From Thozetella sp. PMI_491 (Eukaryota > Ascomycota > Sordariomycetes > Chaetosphaeriales > Chaetosphaeriaceae): a stretch of DNA of 64,000 nucleotides. Of the stretch, positions 23,603-34,651 are shown piece after piece. The position numbers and the translations under genes are program-made. The notes beneath the pieces are model-generated. The model saw nothing but the letters and a program-made list of their open reading frames with translations, did not search any database and was not told the origin of the DNA. Where the stretch lies: contig MU270025.1 of assembly GCA_021432635.1 (NCBI GenBank), positions 269,244 through 333,243 on the forward strand. Direction: 5' to 3'. Position 1 is the first letter of the stretch. The number at the start of each line of letters is the position of its first letter.

Positions 23603-24831
23603 CTAGACCATATTGTCGGTATGAGTGGCGGTACCAGCGCCGGGGGCCACGGGCTTTCGCGAAAACCCGGCCCCGTTGTTGGCATGGTGGTGCCCGGCCC
23701 CGTTGCTATAGGACCCAAACCCGTGCTTCTCTCCGAAAGCACCGCTCGTGCCCCATCCTGACCGGCGCGTGAAAACGGCATGAGAAAGCTCTGCATCAGA
23801 TGCAAAGCTGAACGGCATGCCACGGTGGAGGGGAATGTGGTTGTAGCGCCAGTCCCAAATCGAAGCGTACACCATCCGGTAAGCGCTGAAGGCCATAACG
23901 GTGCCGATGACGGCTCCGGCCAGGACGTCGTACCAGTTGTGAAACTCGTCGATTGTGAGGGCACCTCCAATCAGGCACGCACCGAGGAGCGGGGCGTAAA
24001 GGACAATCAGCTTCCACATGGCCGGGTGGTAGTTGGAGAACACCTTGAGCTTGGCGTTAAGGTACAAATACAGGAAGACGAAGCCGGCGAAGGCGGCAGT
24101 GGTGTGGCCGCTGGGCATGCTCTCGAGGCTATCGTCGATCTCGTCAATGTCACCCGTGCAAATCTCGCGGGTATAGTAGACCTGGTTGAAGCCAACGCCG
24201 TTCAGTCCGGCCCCGACCTGACCCTGGCTGTTGGACGCGAGCGAGATGTCGGGCTTGCACACCGTCAGGAAGTGCGGGCGAAGACCGCCGATTAGCCACT
24301 TGATGAAGACTTGGAACACAGCAGCGGTGATGAGCGAGTAGAGCACGCCGAAGGTGGCGTTGTTGACATCCCAGAACGAACGGACCCGGATCTGCATGAT
24401 CAAGATCACGATAAGTGGGATGAAGAAGGCCAGGAGGGCTGCGGCGACGATAGGGACGATCTCCTTGCGCAGAGGGTAGGCGAACTCAGGGTAGACGATC
24501 TCGCCGTCGGAGAAAGTCACAGCGAAGCTTCGCGTGGGCGCGGGGTGGGCCATATAGACCTAGAGAGCGACCCCAGTCAACACAGATACTCGGTCGAGGC
24601 AGAACAAGCGTAGGATTGGGGAAGACTCACTCCGAGGCCAATGGCTCCCATGATAGCCATGGTCAAAATGTCCAGCCAGGTGGCCTTCAGCCACTGTCCG
24701 AAAGTAGGCCGCGAGGCCATGGAGTAGGGCTCGCTGTGGGTACCGTGGGTGCGCCGGCGATGATGGTGCCCGTTGGTAGCTGCGCCAGCAGGCACGGGGC
24801 CATCACGTGGTCGGCGGTTGAAGAAGCCCAT
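23603..24831 (-). CDS. PAP2-family lipid phosphate phosphatase (diacylglycerol pyrophosphate phosphatase-like)
   Basis: Exons 24831-24631 and 24559-23603 (GTGAGT donor, CTCTAG acceptor) encode 385 residues. The N-terminus is cytosolic and His/Arg-rich, followed by about six transmembrane helices. Catalytic motifs of the PAP2 superfamily are visible: motif 1 KWLIGGLRP at about 154-162, motif 2 PSGHTTAAF from about 216, and a motif 3 region TIDEFHNWYD with His at about 274 and Asp at about 278. The Ser-Arg that usually opens motif 3 reads Ala-Leu here. Family members remove phosphate from phosphatidic acid, diacylglycerol pyrophosphate or lysophospholipids in ER, Golgi or vacuole membranes. The tail is Gly/His-rich and probably disordered. 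The altered motif 3 means the substrate, or even activity, should not be assumed. Confidence 0.85.
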
Positions 24832-26471
24832 GTTGGTGGTACGCGTATTCTTGCCGGGAAGCTACAATCTCGGAAGGTGTGTGATTGGGCTGGCAGCTCT
24901 CGCTGGGTAAAGGTTGGCAGGGGAAACCGATGTAGCTAGACGGCCAAGAGCTGATGCTGCAGCGACGGGCTTGGCTCGGGAGGAAGCTTGGTCGAGAAGA
25001 TCAAAAGCTTGAGTGTCTTCGGCCTTGACGAGAAGGTGGGTTTTAAAGCCTTGAGTACAGGGGAGCTTGGGAAGGTAGGCTGGGCTGGATGACGCTCTTT
25101 GCTGCAGGTCTGGTTGCGCCTGCAGCCCTTGGACCAACCGCGCCGGGCGGATCTCGATGCGCTTCTACATGGTGAGGTCATTCCACGAGGGTACAAGCAG
25201 AGGCTAGCTCGCGGTGCTGCACTACCGAGCCCGGCAAATCAGTGATGCGCAGGCTGCAGGTCTGAAACTGTGGCACATTGGAGCATTGGAAGCACATCTT
25301 TGTCCAAGCGGTCGGCCACATCTGAGTGGAAGTGGCACTTCGAGCGGTTGCGATGACATCATGACCCGTGGCGCCCTGTCAAAGTGAGTCCGGGTGGCGG
25401 GTGCTCCCACTTTAGCTCTTTGAGGCCCTGGCAAGAGAAGCAGGGGCACGCCCCGCACTAGCCAGTTTTCGCAGCTGCCGGAGGGTTTGGGCCGGGATCG
25501 CCAGAGCTCCCTCGAAGAGCCTCAGCAAACCTCACGCGAGAACCGGATGGAAGATGCCAGATGCATCAAGCGAGGTCTTTAGGATGGAGCATCGACCGAG
25601 ATGGTCTTATATGTGAGCCAACGTTGCAATACACGGCATGCATCCCCGCCTGGCCCCTTGTTCAGTCTCACCGGACAATCTCACCGGAAAGTCCTACCGA
25701 ATCAATCAGTTTCCCTTTCCACAGTGCCACCATACGGGTACACGCTTCGCATGCACGCATTGGCTGTATTCGTGGTCTCTTCTTGTTGAGCCTTGACACC
25801 CTGGTCATGTCTCGGAATTGGCACCCTGGCAACCCGCACGGCACGGCCGTCAGCGGCACCCTGCAGCACGTCTGTTTACACCCCTGAATCCCAGCGAGGA
25901 CTAGTCCATCATCTGTCCTAGTGCTCGACTATCCGAGGAACGCAGCTTGCGGAAAGGGTCCTCAGGCAGTTTGCGCCAGTACGATCAAGGTAGATAGACA
26001 ATCTAGAGCCTAGACCGCCGAACGACCAGAGTTGGCGGCCGGCCGACGTCCGAATTCGGCAAGTCCGCGTCGGGCCTGCATTTTCCTGCATTTTCCTATA
26101 CAAGCCCGATCTAGCAGAGCCGCCAGGGCCCGCCGCATCTCAGGAGTCAAACGAGGGGAATGCACCAGCTTGCGACGCCCAATGCGCCTTCATTGGGCCG
26201 CAAAACGCGTTATACTGGAGCCGCTCGTTCAGGGACCGCGAATCGGCGCCAGAGCGGCTTCCGGCCTGCAGAGGGGAAGCAATGGAGGGTTGGCGGGGTA
26301 AGCTCCGCGCCGACGTCTCGGGGTTCATCTACTGGAGCGCATATAAATGCCCCCTCGCTAGACAATTCTACTGCCTTGAGAACCAGAATGCCCAAAGAGC
26401 GCGCACACGCCTCGAACTAGTACAAGTTATAGCACAATTCGCGTAAGAGAACTATTACGGACACTCTCAAG
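24832..26471. promoter_or_regulatory. divergent promoter region between the lipid phosphatase and transaldolase genes
   Basis: This 1.64-kb interval carries the promoters of two genes read away from each other. No frame here looks protein-coding. Visible features are a perfect 10-bp tandem duplication, cctgcatttt at 26075-26084 and 26085-26094, and a TATA box near the right end (listed separately). Confidence 0.6.
26342..26347 (+). promoter_or_regulatory. TATA box of the transaldolase gene
   Basis: TATAAA within gcatataaatgc lies about 125 bp before the start codon at 26472. The spacing suits a leader of roughly 90-100 nt. A good TATA box in a filamentous fungus often marks a strongly regulated gene, which is inferred here. 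Confidence 0.55.
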
Positions 26472-27707
26472 ATGGCAGCCGAGACCACCAGCCCCAAAGT
26501 CAGCTGGCTCGACAAGCTCCAAGAGCAGCGTAAGTGGAGCAGCCACTCCCTCTCTTCCCTACCGAGGATCGGATCCAGCTAAGCTCCCACAGTCTACATC
26601 GATGCCGACACGCTGGACGAGGACTTCATCAAGGGCATGGCCCCGAAGTACAAGTTCCATGATCAGACGAGCAACCAGCTATGGGTTGACGACGAGCTCG
26701 CAAAGGAGTCCAACGCCCCGCTCCTTCGGCAGGTCGTGACCGAGCTCAAGGACCAGGACTGGCTCGCCAGCTATACACGTGTATCAGTGCTCCTCTGCAA
26801 GAGAACCATCGACGATATCTCGGGCCGCGTCCTTCTCCAGACGCTCCCGTCGCAGGCTTACAACACCGAGGCCACTCTGGCCCACGCACGCCTGTACGAC
26901 GCAGAGTTCCAACGTGCCGGCATCCCGCGGGACCGTTTCTGCATTAAAATCCCGAGTACCGGCCCGGGCCTGAATGCCGCTAAGATCCTACAGCAGGAAG
27001 GGATTCAGACCCTGGGCACTGCGCTCTTCGGCGTGCCCCAGGCCGTGGCGTGCAGTCAGGCGAGGACATTGTACATCAGCCCGTACTACGGCGGTACGCT
27101 CTTCTCCTCCACTAGTAGCATGATGCGACACAGCTGACACCAGGTGGCAGAGGAGACAACGAACGTAGGACTCGTGGATCCGGCGACGCAGCACACGAAC
27201 TCGCCCCGCCAGATCCAGATCCTGGAGACATACAAGAAGTTGTACAAGGAGACCGGCCAGGAGCAGCCCCTGGTCAAAAACGCTAGCGTATGGTCGCCGG
27301 AGGAGGCCATGGCCGTGGGGGAGATGGGCTGCCATTCGGTCACCATTTTCCCTAGCCTCCTCAAGGAGCTCTCGGAACTCCCGTACGACCCAGAGGACAA
27401 AGCCTCCAAGCGGCCGCTGCCCTTCCTTGGCGCGAAACAGCTCGCACACGTCTACCGCGACGCCGTCGCGCTCGCCGGGCGCTTGTTGCCCCTCAGCCTC
27501 ACTGACCCATTCAACAAGGACGACAAGCCGGTGGACATTGACGCCGCTATTAAGGTTGATTATCTCGCCGATGGTGGCAAGGCTCTGGACGAGGCCATCG
27601 CTGCCGATGCCGAAGCCGCGAGGCGCGTCAAGGCCGCGCTCGAATGGTTCATCAAGCGGGAACAAGACAGCAAGAAGAGGATTGAGGATATCCTCGCCAC
27701 GCTATGA
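26472..27707 (+). CDS. transaldolase
   Basis: Exons 26472-26529, 26593-27093 and 27151-27707 encode 371 residues. The protein has the transaldolase fold: an N-terminal VDDELAKESNAP segment, then FCIKIPSTGPGLNAAKIL with the Schiff-base lysine at about 138, a G(T)ALFGV strand and the ISPYY segment. Transaldolase moves a dihydroxyacetone unit between sugar phosphates in the non-oxidative pentose phosphate pathway, in the cytosol. At 371 residues it is somewhat longer than the classic enzyme. Sequence departures such as YTRVSVLLCKRTIDD suggest a paralogue rather than the main housekeeping copy, which I cannot confirm. The second acceptor was chosen at 27150 because it keeps phase with the GTACGC donor at 27094; the nearby CAG at 27143 does not. 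Confidence 0.82.
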
Positions 27708-28492
27708 AATAGAGCCATTTCTGGCAATTCTGTGACGGGAATCAAAGAGGGGTCGGGATCCCCCGGTTTAGATAAGAACGGGTTTGTACGTCGAAATCGA
27801 TGATAGCGTGCCTGCCTTCGCTCCAACACGCGGCTCTCAGTAGTCGAGTTTATCTTAGGTCTAGGCCGCAATTGAGAGCCGCTGCACGCTCGAATTTTCA
27901 ACTATTGCGTCGTCTGTGGGACAAACCCTTTCGATCAAAACATGAACAGCGTCAATGGGTTGACCCGGCTACGTAGATAAGACACCGGACTAAGGGCTAG
28001 GGCAACCGTCGTGTGCCTCGAGAGAGCGAGCAGGTGTCAAAGACCTCTAGTCCAAGCCGCCGGGAGCTCAGCTAGCCCTTCTAGGGACCTCACGTGTGCC
28101 ACGACATGGATCGCGCCACATCTTCACCGAACGAGTTGGGGAAAAGCCCCGGGATCCGTGCTCCGGCCCATCAGGCTGGTATCCCACCACCCGGGACCGA
28201 ATGGGCGGTTCTAGTCTTGACACTAACTCAGCGCCACGCGCCACCATTTTGGCAAGCAGCCTATCCCATTTGCGGGCGCCCTATAGCACCAGCTTTAGGT
28301 GGTCCCTAGTTTTGGCCATTGTCTGGGCACCCGACCTCCCGGCTTTGGTGTGCAGCGCGAGTCGATAAGAAAGGGGAGGGGGTTATACAATCCATCTGAT
28401 CCCCCCTCCTCGTGAAACCTCGCGCAGAAGGGTTCACATTTCGCTCCAAAGCAGCATTTCCGGCAGGCACAGGACCAGTCTCTATAATCAGA
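27708..28492. other. intergenic region upstream of the membrane hydroxylase gene
   Basis: About 785 bp between two plus-strand genes. It must contain the transaldolase terminator and the hydroxylase promoter. I see no clear TATA box, repeat or further gene. Confidence 0.5.
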
Positions 28493-29248
28493 ATGGCGAC
28501 TCTTTGGGCCAAAATCGTGAGCGAGCACGACCCGACCACCATCGAATTCGTCGGCACGACGTTGGTTCAGGGACTGTTCTTCTGGGCGCCGTCCTTCTTC
28601 TACATCTCTCTCAGCTCAAACTTCCCCTCCTTCTCGGCAAAGCACAAGATCCAGCCGACAGAGAAGCAGCCCTCACGTGCCGACATACGCGAGTGCATGC
28701 AGGTGGTCTTTCGGAACCAGCTCATCACAGCAGGAATTGGGGTGCTGAGCATCGCCGCGGCCCAGGGCGGCGGCAACCCCTCTGCCTTCCGCGTCACCGC
28801 CGCGCTCCCGAGCCCCTTTGAATTCGTGCGCGACCTGATCCTCTGCTTCATCGGCCGGGAGATCCTCTTCTACTATGCGCACCGCTTGCTGCACATTCCG
28901 AAGCTGTACCGGGCCGTCCACAAGGTCCACCACCGCTTCACTGCGCCGGTGGCGCTCTCAGCGCAGTACGCGCATCCCGTGGAGCATATTCTATCCAACA
29001 CGCTCCCGATCGCCATTCCTCCCATGGCCCTAAGGTCCCACATCCTCACCATGTGGGTGTTCTTGGCCGTGATGCTGCTGGAGACCAGCACGGTGCACAG
29101 CGGATACGACTTTTTCGCCGGGGCGGCGCGGAAGCACGACGCCCACCACAAGCTCTCTAACGTCAATTTTGGAGGCCGGGGCTGGCTGGACTGGCTGCAT
29201 GGAACAGGGGAGAGCAAGAAACCTATGAAGAAGCTACGTCTGAATTAG
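28493..29248 (+). CDS. fatty acid hydroxylase / sterol desaturase superfamily membrane enzyme
   Basis: A single exon of 251 residues; the ATG at 28493 is preferred over upstream non-ATG codons. The hallmark is three histidine boxes: H-x3-H (HRLLH, about 130-134), H-x2-HH (HKVHH, about 143-147) and H-x2-HH (HDAHH, about 215-219), plus single histidines at about 161, 165 and 202. These ligate a di-iron centre in membrane oxygenases that hydroxylate or desaturate sterols, sphingolipid bases or fatty chains. At least three or four hydrophobic helices are present, so an ER location is likely. It is shorter than ERG3 or ERG25 and does not look like either, so the substrate is unknown. It ends about 315 bp from the stop of a small secreted protein gene read the other way. 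Confidence 0.82.
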   Translation: MATLWAKIVSEHDPTTIEFVGTTLVQGLFFWAPSFFYISLSSNFPSFSAKHKIQPTEKQPSRADIRECMQVVFRNQLITAGIGVLSIAAAQGGGNPSAFRVTAALPSPFEFVRDLILCFIGREILFYYAHRLLHIPKLYRAVHKVHHRFTAPVALSAQYAHPVEHILSNTLPIAIPPMALRSHILTMWVFLAVMLLETSTVHSGYDFFAGAARKHDAHHKLSNVNFGGRGWLDWLHGTGESKKPMKKLRLN

Positions 29249-29562
29249 CACGAATCGTCAAACCTTAGGAGCAACAGCTGGATACCCTCTCGGAGAGAAC
29301 GACTTGGCAGCAACACGCGAAGCTAGTGATTGAACACCTGGTACCTGTTTATCGAGTTTTTTGGTTCTTGGAGTCTATTATTTATATATCGTTTTAATGC
29401 CACAGCCCGCATGCGGGGGCCTAGAATCTCTCGCGGCATCTCTCCAGCAGACGAAGGCGTTGGAGGCACAATTCAAAGACTATTACCCGTTTGTCTCATG
29501 AGCCTGTAACGCCAGCCAATAAGACACATGAGCCGCGTGGCTCCCCCCGCCCGACGACTGAC
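29249..29562. other. convergent 3' flanks
   Basis: About 310 bp between the hydroxylase stop and the secreted-protein stop. It should hold both terminators. A T-rich patch near 29350-29395 (tatttatatatcgttt) is a plausible polyadenylation region for the hydroxylase. Confidence 0.45.
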
Positions 29563-30109
29563 TCAAGCAATGGTGATCGAAGCGTTCAGGACCTTGATGT
29601 CAGTGACACCCGAGGCCTAGGATGCGGTTAGTCTGGGTGTTTCAGGCGTAGATAAGGTTGCACGCGGGAAGTGTCACTCACGCCAACGAGGTAGGGAACC
29701 GCGGCGTTCAAAACGAAGTTTCCGGTAGGCTGGGTCTCAGGGATCGTCACGTCCACAGTCCAGTCGCCCGAAGGAGGTTCAGTTGTCGCGCCGTCTCCAC
29801 TATAGCGTTACAGTCAGACGTTAGCACCCTAGTGTCGAGATCGACACTCCTGCCGCGCCGGGGTACTTACAAGAGGTTGGTCCAGCCGATCCGGGTACCA
29901 ATGCAGCCGTCGCACATGTACGTGGGGTTCTGGATCCCCCAGATAATGCCAAAGTCGTCCCAGTTCTGTATGTAGATAGAGTCGGTGAGCGTCACCTGGA
30001 TAGTCTGGCCAGGCGAGGCGGTGGCGGGGGCCTTCATGGAAGCGATGTAGCCCATGGTGCTGGGCAGGCTCGCAAGGGTAGCGAGAGCAAGGGACTTTGC
30101 AGAGACCAT
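29563..30109 (-). CDS. small secreted NIS1-like protein (candidate effector)
   Basis: Exons 30109-29871, 29799-29682 and 29616-29563 encode 136 residues; all joins are GT-AG and keep phase. The first about 20 residues form a signal peptide ending near STMG. The mature part is a small beta-rich domain with the layout I associate with the NIS1 family of secreted fungal proteins: an I-(S/K)-x-P...(K/S)PG-x-(T/F)-x-V-T-L start, a YIQNWDDFGIIWG segment, one Cys pair (CDGC) and a TIPETQPTGNFVLNAAV strand before a short C-terminal strand. Members are effectors of plant-associated ascomycetes that act outside the fungal cell. The assignment is by eye, so other small immunoglobulin-like secreted families remain possible. 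A TATATAAA box lies about 125 bp upstream, which fits strong, regulated expression. Confidence 0.68.
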
Positions 30110-30233
30110 TTTGCCGGTGAGACGAGATTATTGAGCGAGAGCAAAGTTCGGAAGACTAGGAACGAGTGGCCGGTGTCGTCGATGTCAATAAACGGTGTGT
30201 CAAAACGGGAAGAGCGATCACGATGCCTTCTCG

Positions 30234-30241
30234 TTTATATA
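30234..30241 (-). promoter_or_regulatory. TATA box of the small secreted protein gene
   Basis: On the minus strand the sequence reads TATATAAA, about 125 bp upstream of the start codon at 30109. Position and sequence suit a core promoter. Confidence 0.55.
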
Positions 30242-33200
30242 GATAGTCACCACAATGCTGGCAAATTCTTAGGTAACCGAGTAAACGTTGCTTCCTGGTC
30301 GGGGTGCCAGAACACGAGGTTGCGGGTGGGCTGTGACCTCATTAGTGATGTCGATCGCCAAACATTTACCCCATTACTGGTGTTTATGCGCGCGGGGGGT
30401 CCACGACCAGCCGCAGCAGCAGCACGTGGGCCAGGAGCCAATACGATCGATCGACATTACGTTCTCTAGTCCCTAGGTACCTTGCGCAGTGCATTATGGT
30501 ACGTGCATGCACCCCTTTCCTGCCGGTCAGCTACGATTCCTACGAGCAAGCGTAGCGCCCGGTAACTCGACTCGAGTGAGGGCGCCGGAAGCCCACGGCG
30601 GGGGTTGAACCCCAATTTGATGCTAGGCCTTCCCTGCTGCCGTGCGGCCAATGCGGCACTGGCACTCCAGCCGGCCAGCCATTGGCGCTACAGGGATCAC
30701 AGGGCTAAAAACCATGGAATACCGAGTCGGGCGGGCCAACATAGCCCACCATTCGGAAAGAACGGCCGGTACATCATTGGTTCTGAAGGAGCAGGGCACC
30801 AATTGCCACTACGATTATGGTGCCACAAACAGCTGCCGGTTGTTCACAGGCGAACCTAGAGGTTAAGATGTGGCCCACCATAAGCTATACCGCCAACAAC
30901 TCCAGCCACCACATTCCGATGTGCTTACTTCGTATTGCCAGCTCCCTTGCCACCAGAAGTACATAGCAGTGGAGTCCGTTCCACCTTTTCAACGTCACGT
31001 TGTACAACAAACAAACTCGAGTTCATGGAGTGGGAGCGAGCACAACTGATGTCTCTGGACTGCTCTGTAGCTTTGATCAAACATTGAGCTTACTGATAGG
31101 ATTCGGAGTCGCTAGGGGTGGCACTTTTATAAACAATTTACCTAGCAGAACTGATTGCGGCCATTAAAGCTGTTCTCCCAGTTGCAACTTTTAAAGAAAC
31201 GGCGTAATTGTGGCTCAACGAACTGACGAGTCACCCGCTCAAGTCGGCAATAACCTAACAAGTTACCTTACTGGCGTTAAAGAGGGACCGTAGGGGGCGA
31301 GAGCTGCCATGCTAGCCAGCCAAGGTTGCAAATAAAACTTGGTCTAGGTGGCAAGATGGCTCGGGATCTATAAATATCCTGGATCTGGCAGACGAAGGCC
31401 CCGATGCATGCGAGGTGCCGGTCCTACTCGCAGGGTCACTACCACCCCTGGATCCCACCAGGGCCGCTCCTCAACCGCTGGAATGTCACAAACGACACGA
31501 CCTTGGCCAGACACACCGTTCAACTAGGACTTTGCTCCTCATCGGCCACATTCGCCAATTATTGCTTCAAATATACGTAAGCTACAGTACTGCGATCGCT
31601 ATATGGGCTACACTGGCTACTTAACTACCTTCGGGATTACACCCACTTGTTACGTAGCTACAAAGCGAACACCTTCGAAACACGCTGATATTAAATGCTT
31701 GAGAGCTACTTAATTAAAACTAAGCAAGCGGCCAAAGGTATTATCTATCAACTTTATCTCCCGATAGGAAGCCGCTATCCAAACACAAACAATACTTCTC
31801 GCGCTCAAAAAAAAATGACAAGAGATGTCAGGATGGGCAATATTTCTTCTCGATTTGAAGACCCTTGTCGTTAGCGTCGAGCAGTTCCGCGTAGCCATTG
31901 TATTTGTCAACGCGGGGGTGTGTAAAGGCATTGGAAGAGGGTTCTGAGATGAGACAGTGTGCCTCTATCACGTCTTAATTGTTTCTTTTGCACGTACACC
32001 CAAGTGCCATGTTGCAAGCATCCTCCGGTTTCTTTGCTGAGGGCTTTGCTTCTAATTCGTCACACACCCAACTCTGGTTCTTCCCTTTCTTCTCTGGGAT
32101 CCCCAAAACACAGGAAAATGCGCGCTGGTTAGTTTCGGGTTAAACATGTTGCACAATTTTGCCTTCTCATATTTTTTGCATACACTTCGTGTTAGTATCG
32201 CATAGAGCATCCTTCGGGACCTGCCGCTGGCCAGCAGCGATGGTAGCAAGAAGGGATAGGCAGAAGATGGTACCAGTTTAAACATCATTTCCGAAGCCGA
32301 ACATGGTTACGATCAGATCACGAGTGAAAATTAAGATGGGATCTATCAACGTTATTAGATATTCGACGGTAAGGTATGTCGTATTCGCAGAATTTATTGG
32401 CATGGTAAACAAGTCCTCATGGGAGTTGAGGTTACGTCATGTAGGTAGGCAGTGAAAAGTATATTCCGGGGAGCTATATTCACTAGAATGAGCTGAGAAG
32501 ATTGAAGGACACTGGATCTTGGATACTCGATCGTTGTGTGGCCCTTGCCACTTGCTGAGAGCAATTCCAACCCAGTCGAAACGATTGTATAAGCCGGAGG
32601 AGCCCTTGTGGTGCGAATCAACGGTTGTTGGGTGACAGGGCAAATGCATATTCTCAGGGCATATGTGAACCAAGCCTTCGAGTTCTCCCCTCCTATAGAA
32701 GTGCAAGGGGGTCTATTTATTTGAAGGCTAGGTACACTCTCCCTCTACTTGCACCTAAGCGAACCAAGCAGGTAACCAGAGCAATTGCCACTATTATCGA
32801 GCGGCGGGGATAAATCAGGGAATAAGCGTTGCCGGAGAAAAACATCGACCTCAGATCACATGTAGCCGTGTGTATCGCATCTTACTGGCAGCTGGGCAAT
32901 TAACCTCAGCCGCCATGAAGCATTGGTCCATTTATTACTCCCGTGGCATCCGATGGGTGATGCAAAAGGCCGTCCACTGATGGTGGGTCTGGCAGCGGGT
33001 ATAGCTTCCCCGTGTTTTTTCTTTTTTTTCTTTTTGTGATTTCTCATAACCTCGGGTTTTGCACTGTTCCCCGCGGGCGTAGACTTGGCATCCCCAGGCC
33101 GGGGAAGCGGATCTAAAAACCGGCTCCGGCGCCGAGTCCGATCTTGCACAATAATAGCTCTTGCATGCGGGGGCTGCCTTGCCATCGTCGCAATGCATTG

Positions 33201-34613
33201 CGGCATTTGCGGAAGGAAACCCTGGTGCAGGCAGAGGCGCCTCCCATCCATATGGCCCTTTTTTTTTTGCTAGAGGGAAATGTCTACAGGCTCTGTCTCT
33301 CTTTTTTCTAACCCGTGTCTCCATTTCCCCTGGGGTTCCTGGTTTGCGGGGTTCGGCAGATCGGCATGAGAACAGTGACCTAGGCCCCCGTTATAAAGCC
33401 AGAGCCCGAGGCGACCTTTTAAGGTTCTCGTACTGCCGGTCCCCGCGCTCCCTCCCAGGAGACGATAAAGAAAAAGACGCATGGGTTTCGATGCAAAGAC
33501 GCGAGGCAACACGGGGTCACAAAGACGAGGGGCGATCCCTGCCTTCTATCACATTGGAGCCAGGGGTAGCCAGGGGGAAAGGCAGGAGACGGAAGTGGAG
33601 GAAGGGGAAAAAAAATTTGTGCAAACTTTGGGAGCAGCGCCGAAAGCTACCCCGAGTCCGCAACGGCACAGTCCATATCTCAGCTCTCTTGACACGGGGT
33701 ACGACGTAATTATCGTGACCATCTTTGCAATCGAAGCTTAGTCAGTGGATTGTGGGTGGCTTTCCCACCAATAGGCCAGCGCGCCTGTCAGCAACACCTG
33801 CTGCGATCGAGCAGGCGACACCTGGGACCGGGGTCGTTGCACAGGCGTGCGGAGCGCAAGTTTGGCGGGAGTGTTTCACTGTTTCAATGTGTAAAGTAAC
33901 AGCCCCCCCTTGAAATCGACGTCTGCAATGCGCATTCGGTAGCTTCCCGTCCCTGCCGTCCTAGCGCGCGTTCGTCAGTGCATGCTGTGTTTGGATGCAA
34001 TTTCGAAATATCTCCGGGCCTGGCATCATCGGCACCCTCGTGCGTCCTCGTGGCCCCCGGGTTTCGTGGGCATCGCCACGGGCAGAAGAGGAGACCGAGG
34101 TGGAGGAAAAAAGGGCCAAGGGCCAAGGGGAGCGACCAAGATCGGTGGCTAAAGCGGCACTCTGCTCTCCCACTTGGCGGTCGACCGACCGACTGTCTGG
34201 ATCCGGCGTCCCCAGATTGGGCCTAGGATTGCTCAGCACCTAACGAATTCGCTACGAATTCCCGGGAACCAGCCTGCAGTGGCTGCCCACCCAAAGCGCC
34301 CACGCCCCTCCCCCATTCTCCCCATCCTCTCCCCCCTCCCCCCTTTCCGGAAGGTCTCAACGAACATTCCTCGCGGGCATACGAGAGGCGTCCATCCACG
34401 AACCGGGCGTGCGAGGTGCAAAGAAGAGAATTTCCACGACGGTTCTAGCCGCTCTCCGCCTTCTAGGGGTTCGCCCGCCTGGAATTGCACCGCCTGGAGG
34501 GGTCCTGCCTGCTTGCTTGACTAGATAGGGTGGGATTCGCCGTCCCCACGCACACACCATTCTGGCCCGCCCGCTAAGTTATCCAGGCCTAGTCTTGCTC
34601 CCACCCCCTCCCC

Positions 34614-34651
34614 CCAAGCGGCCACCCAAGCGGCCAACCCAAGCGGCCAAA
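34614..34651. repeat. short tandem array of an AAGCGGCC core
   Basis: The core caagcggcca occurs three times with 12-13 bp spacing in C-rich sequence about 650 bp upstream of the ubiquitin-fold gene. A degenerate fourth partial copy (aaagcaagc) follows. It may be a regulatory or replication-slippage array. Confidence 0.5.

Noticed and set aside
30595-30680. tRNA-like T-arm (GGGGTTCAACCCC) on the minus strand
   Set aside because: No A box or cloverleaf around it; it is a simple inverted repeat.
33161-33709. 182-codon plus-strand frame in the gene-free stretch
   Set aside because: Lys/Arg/Gly-rich low-complexity translation of purine-rich DNA; no family features.
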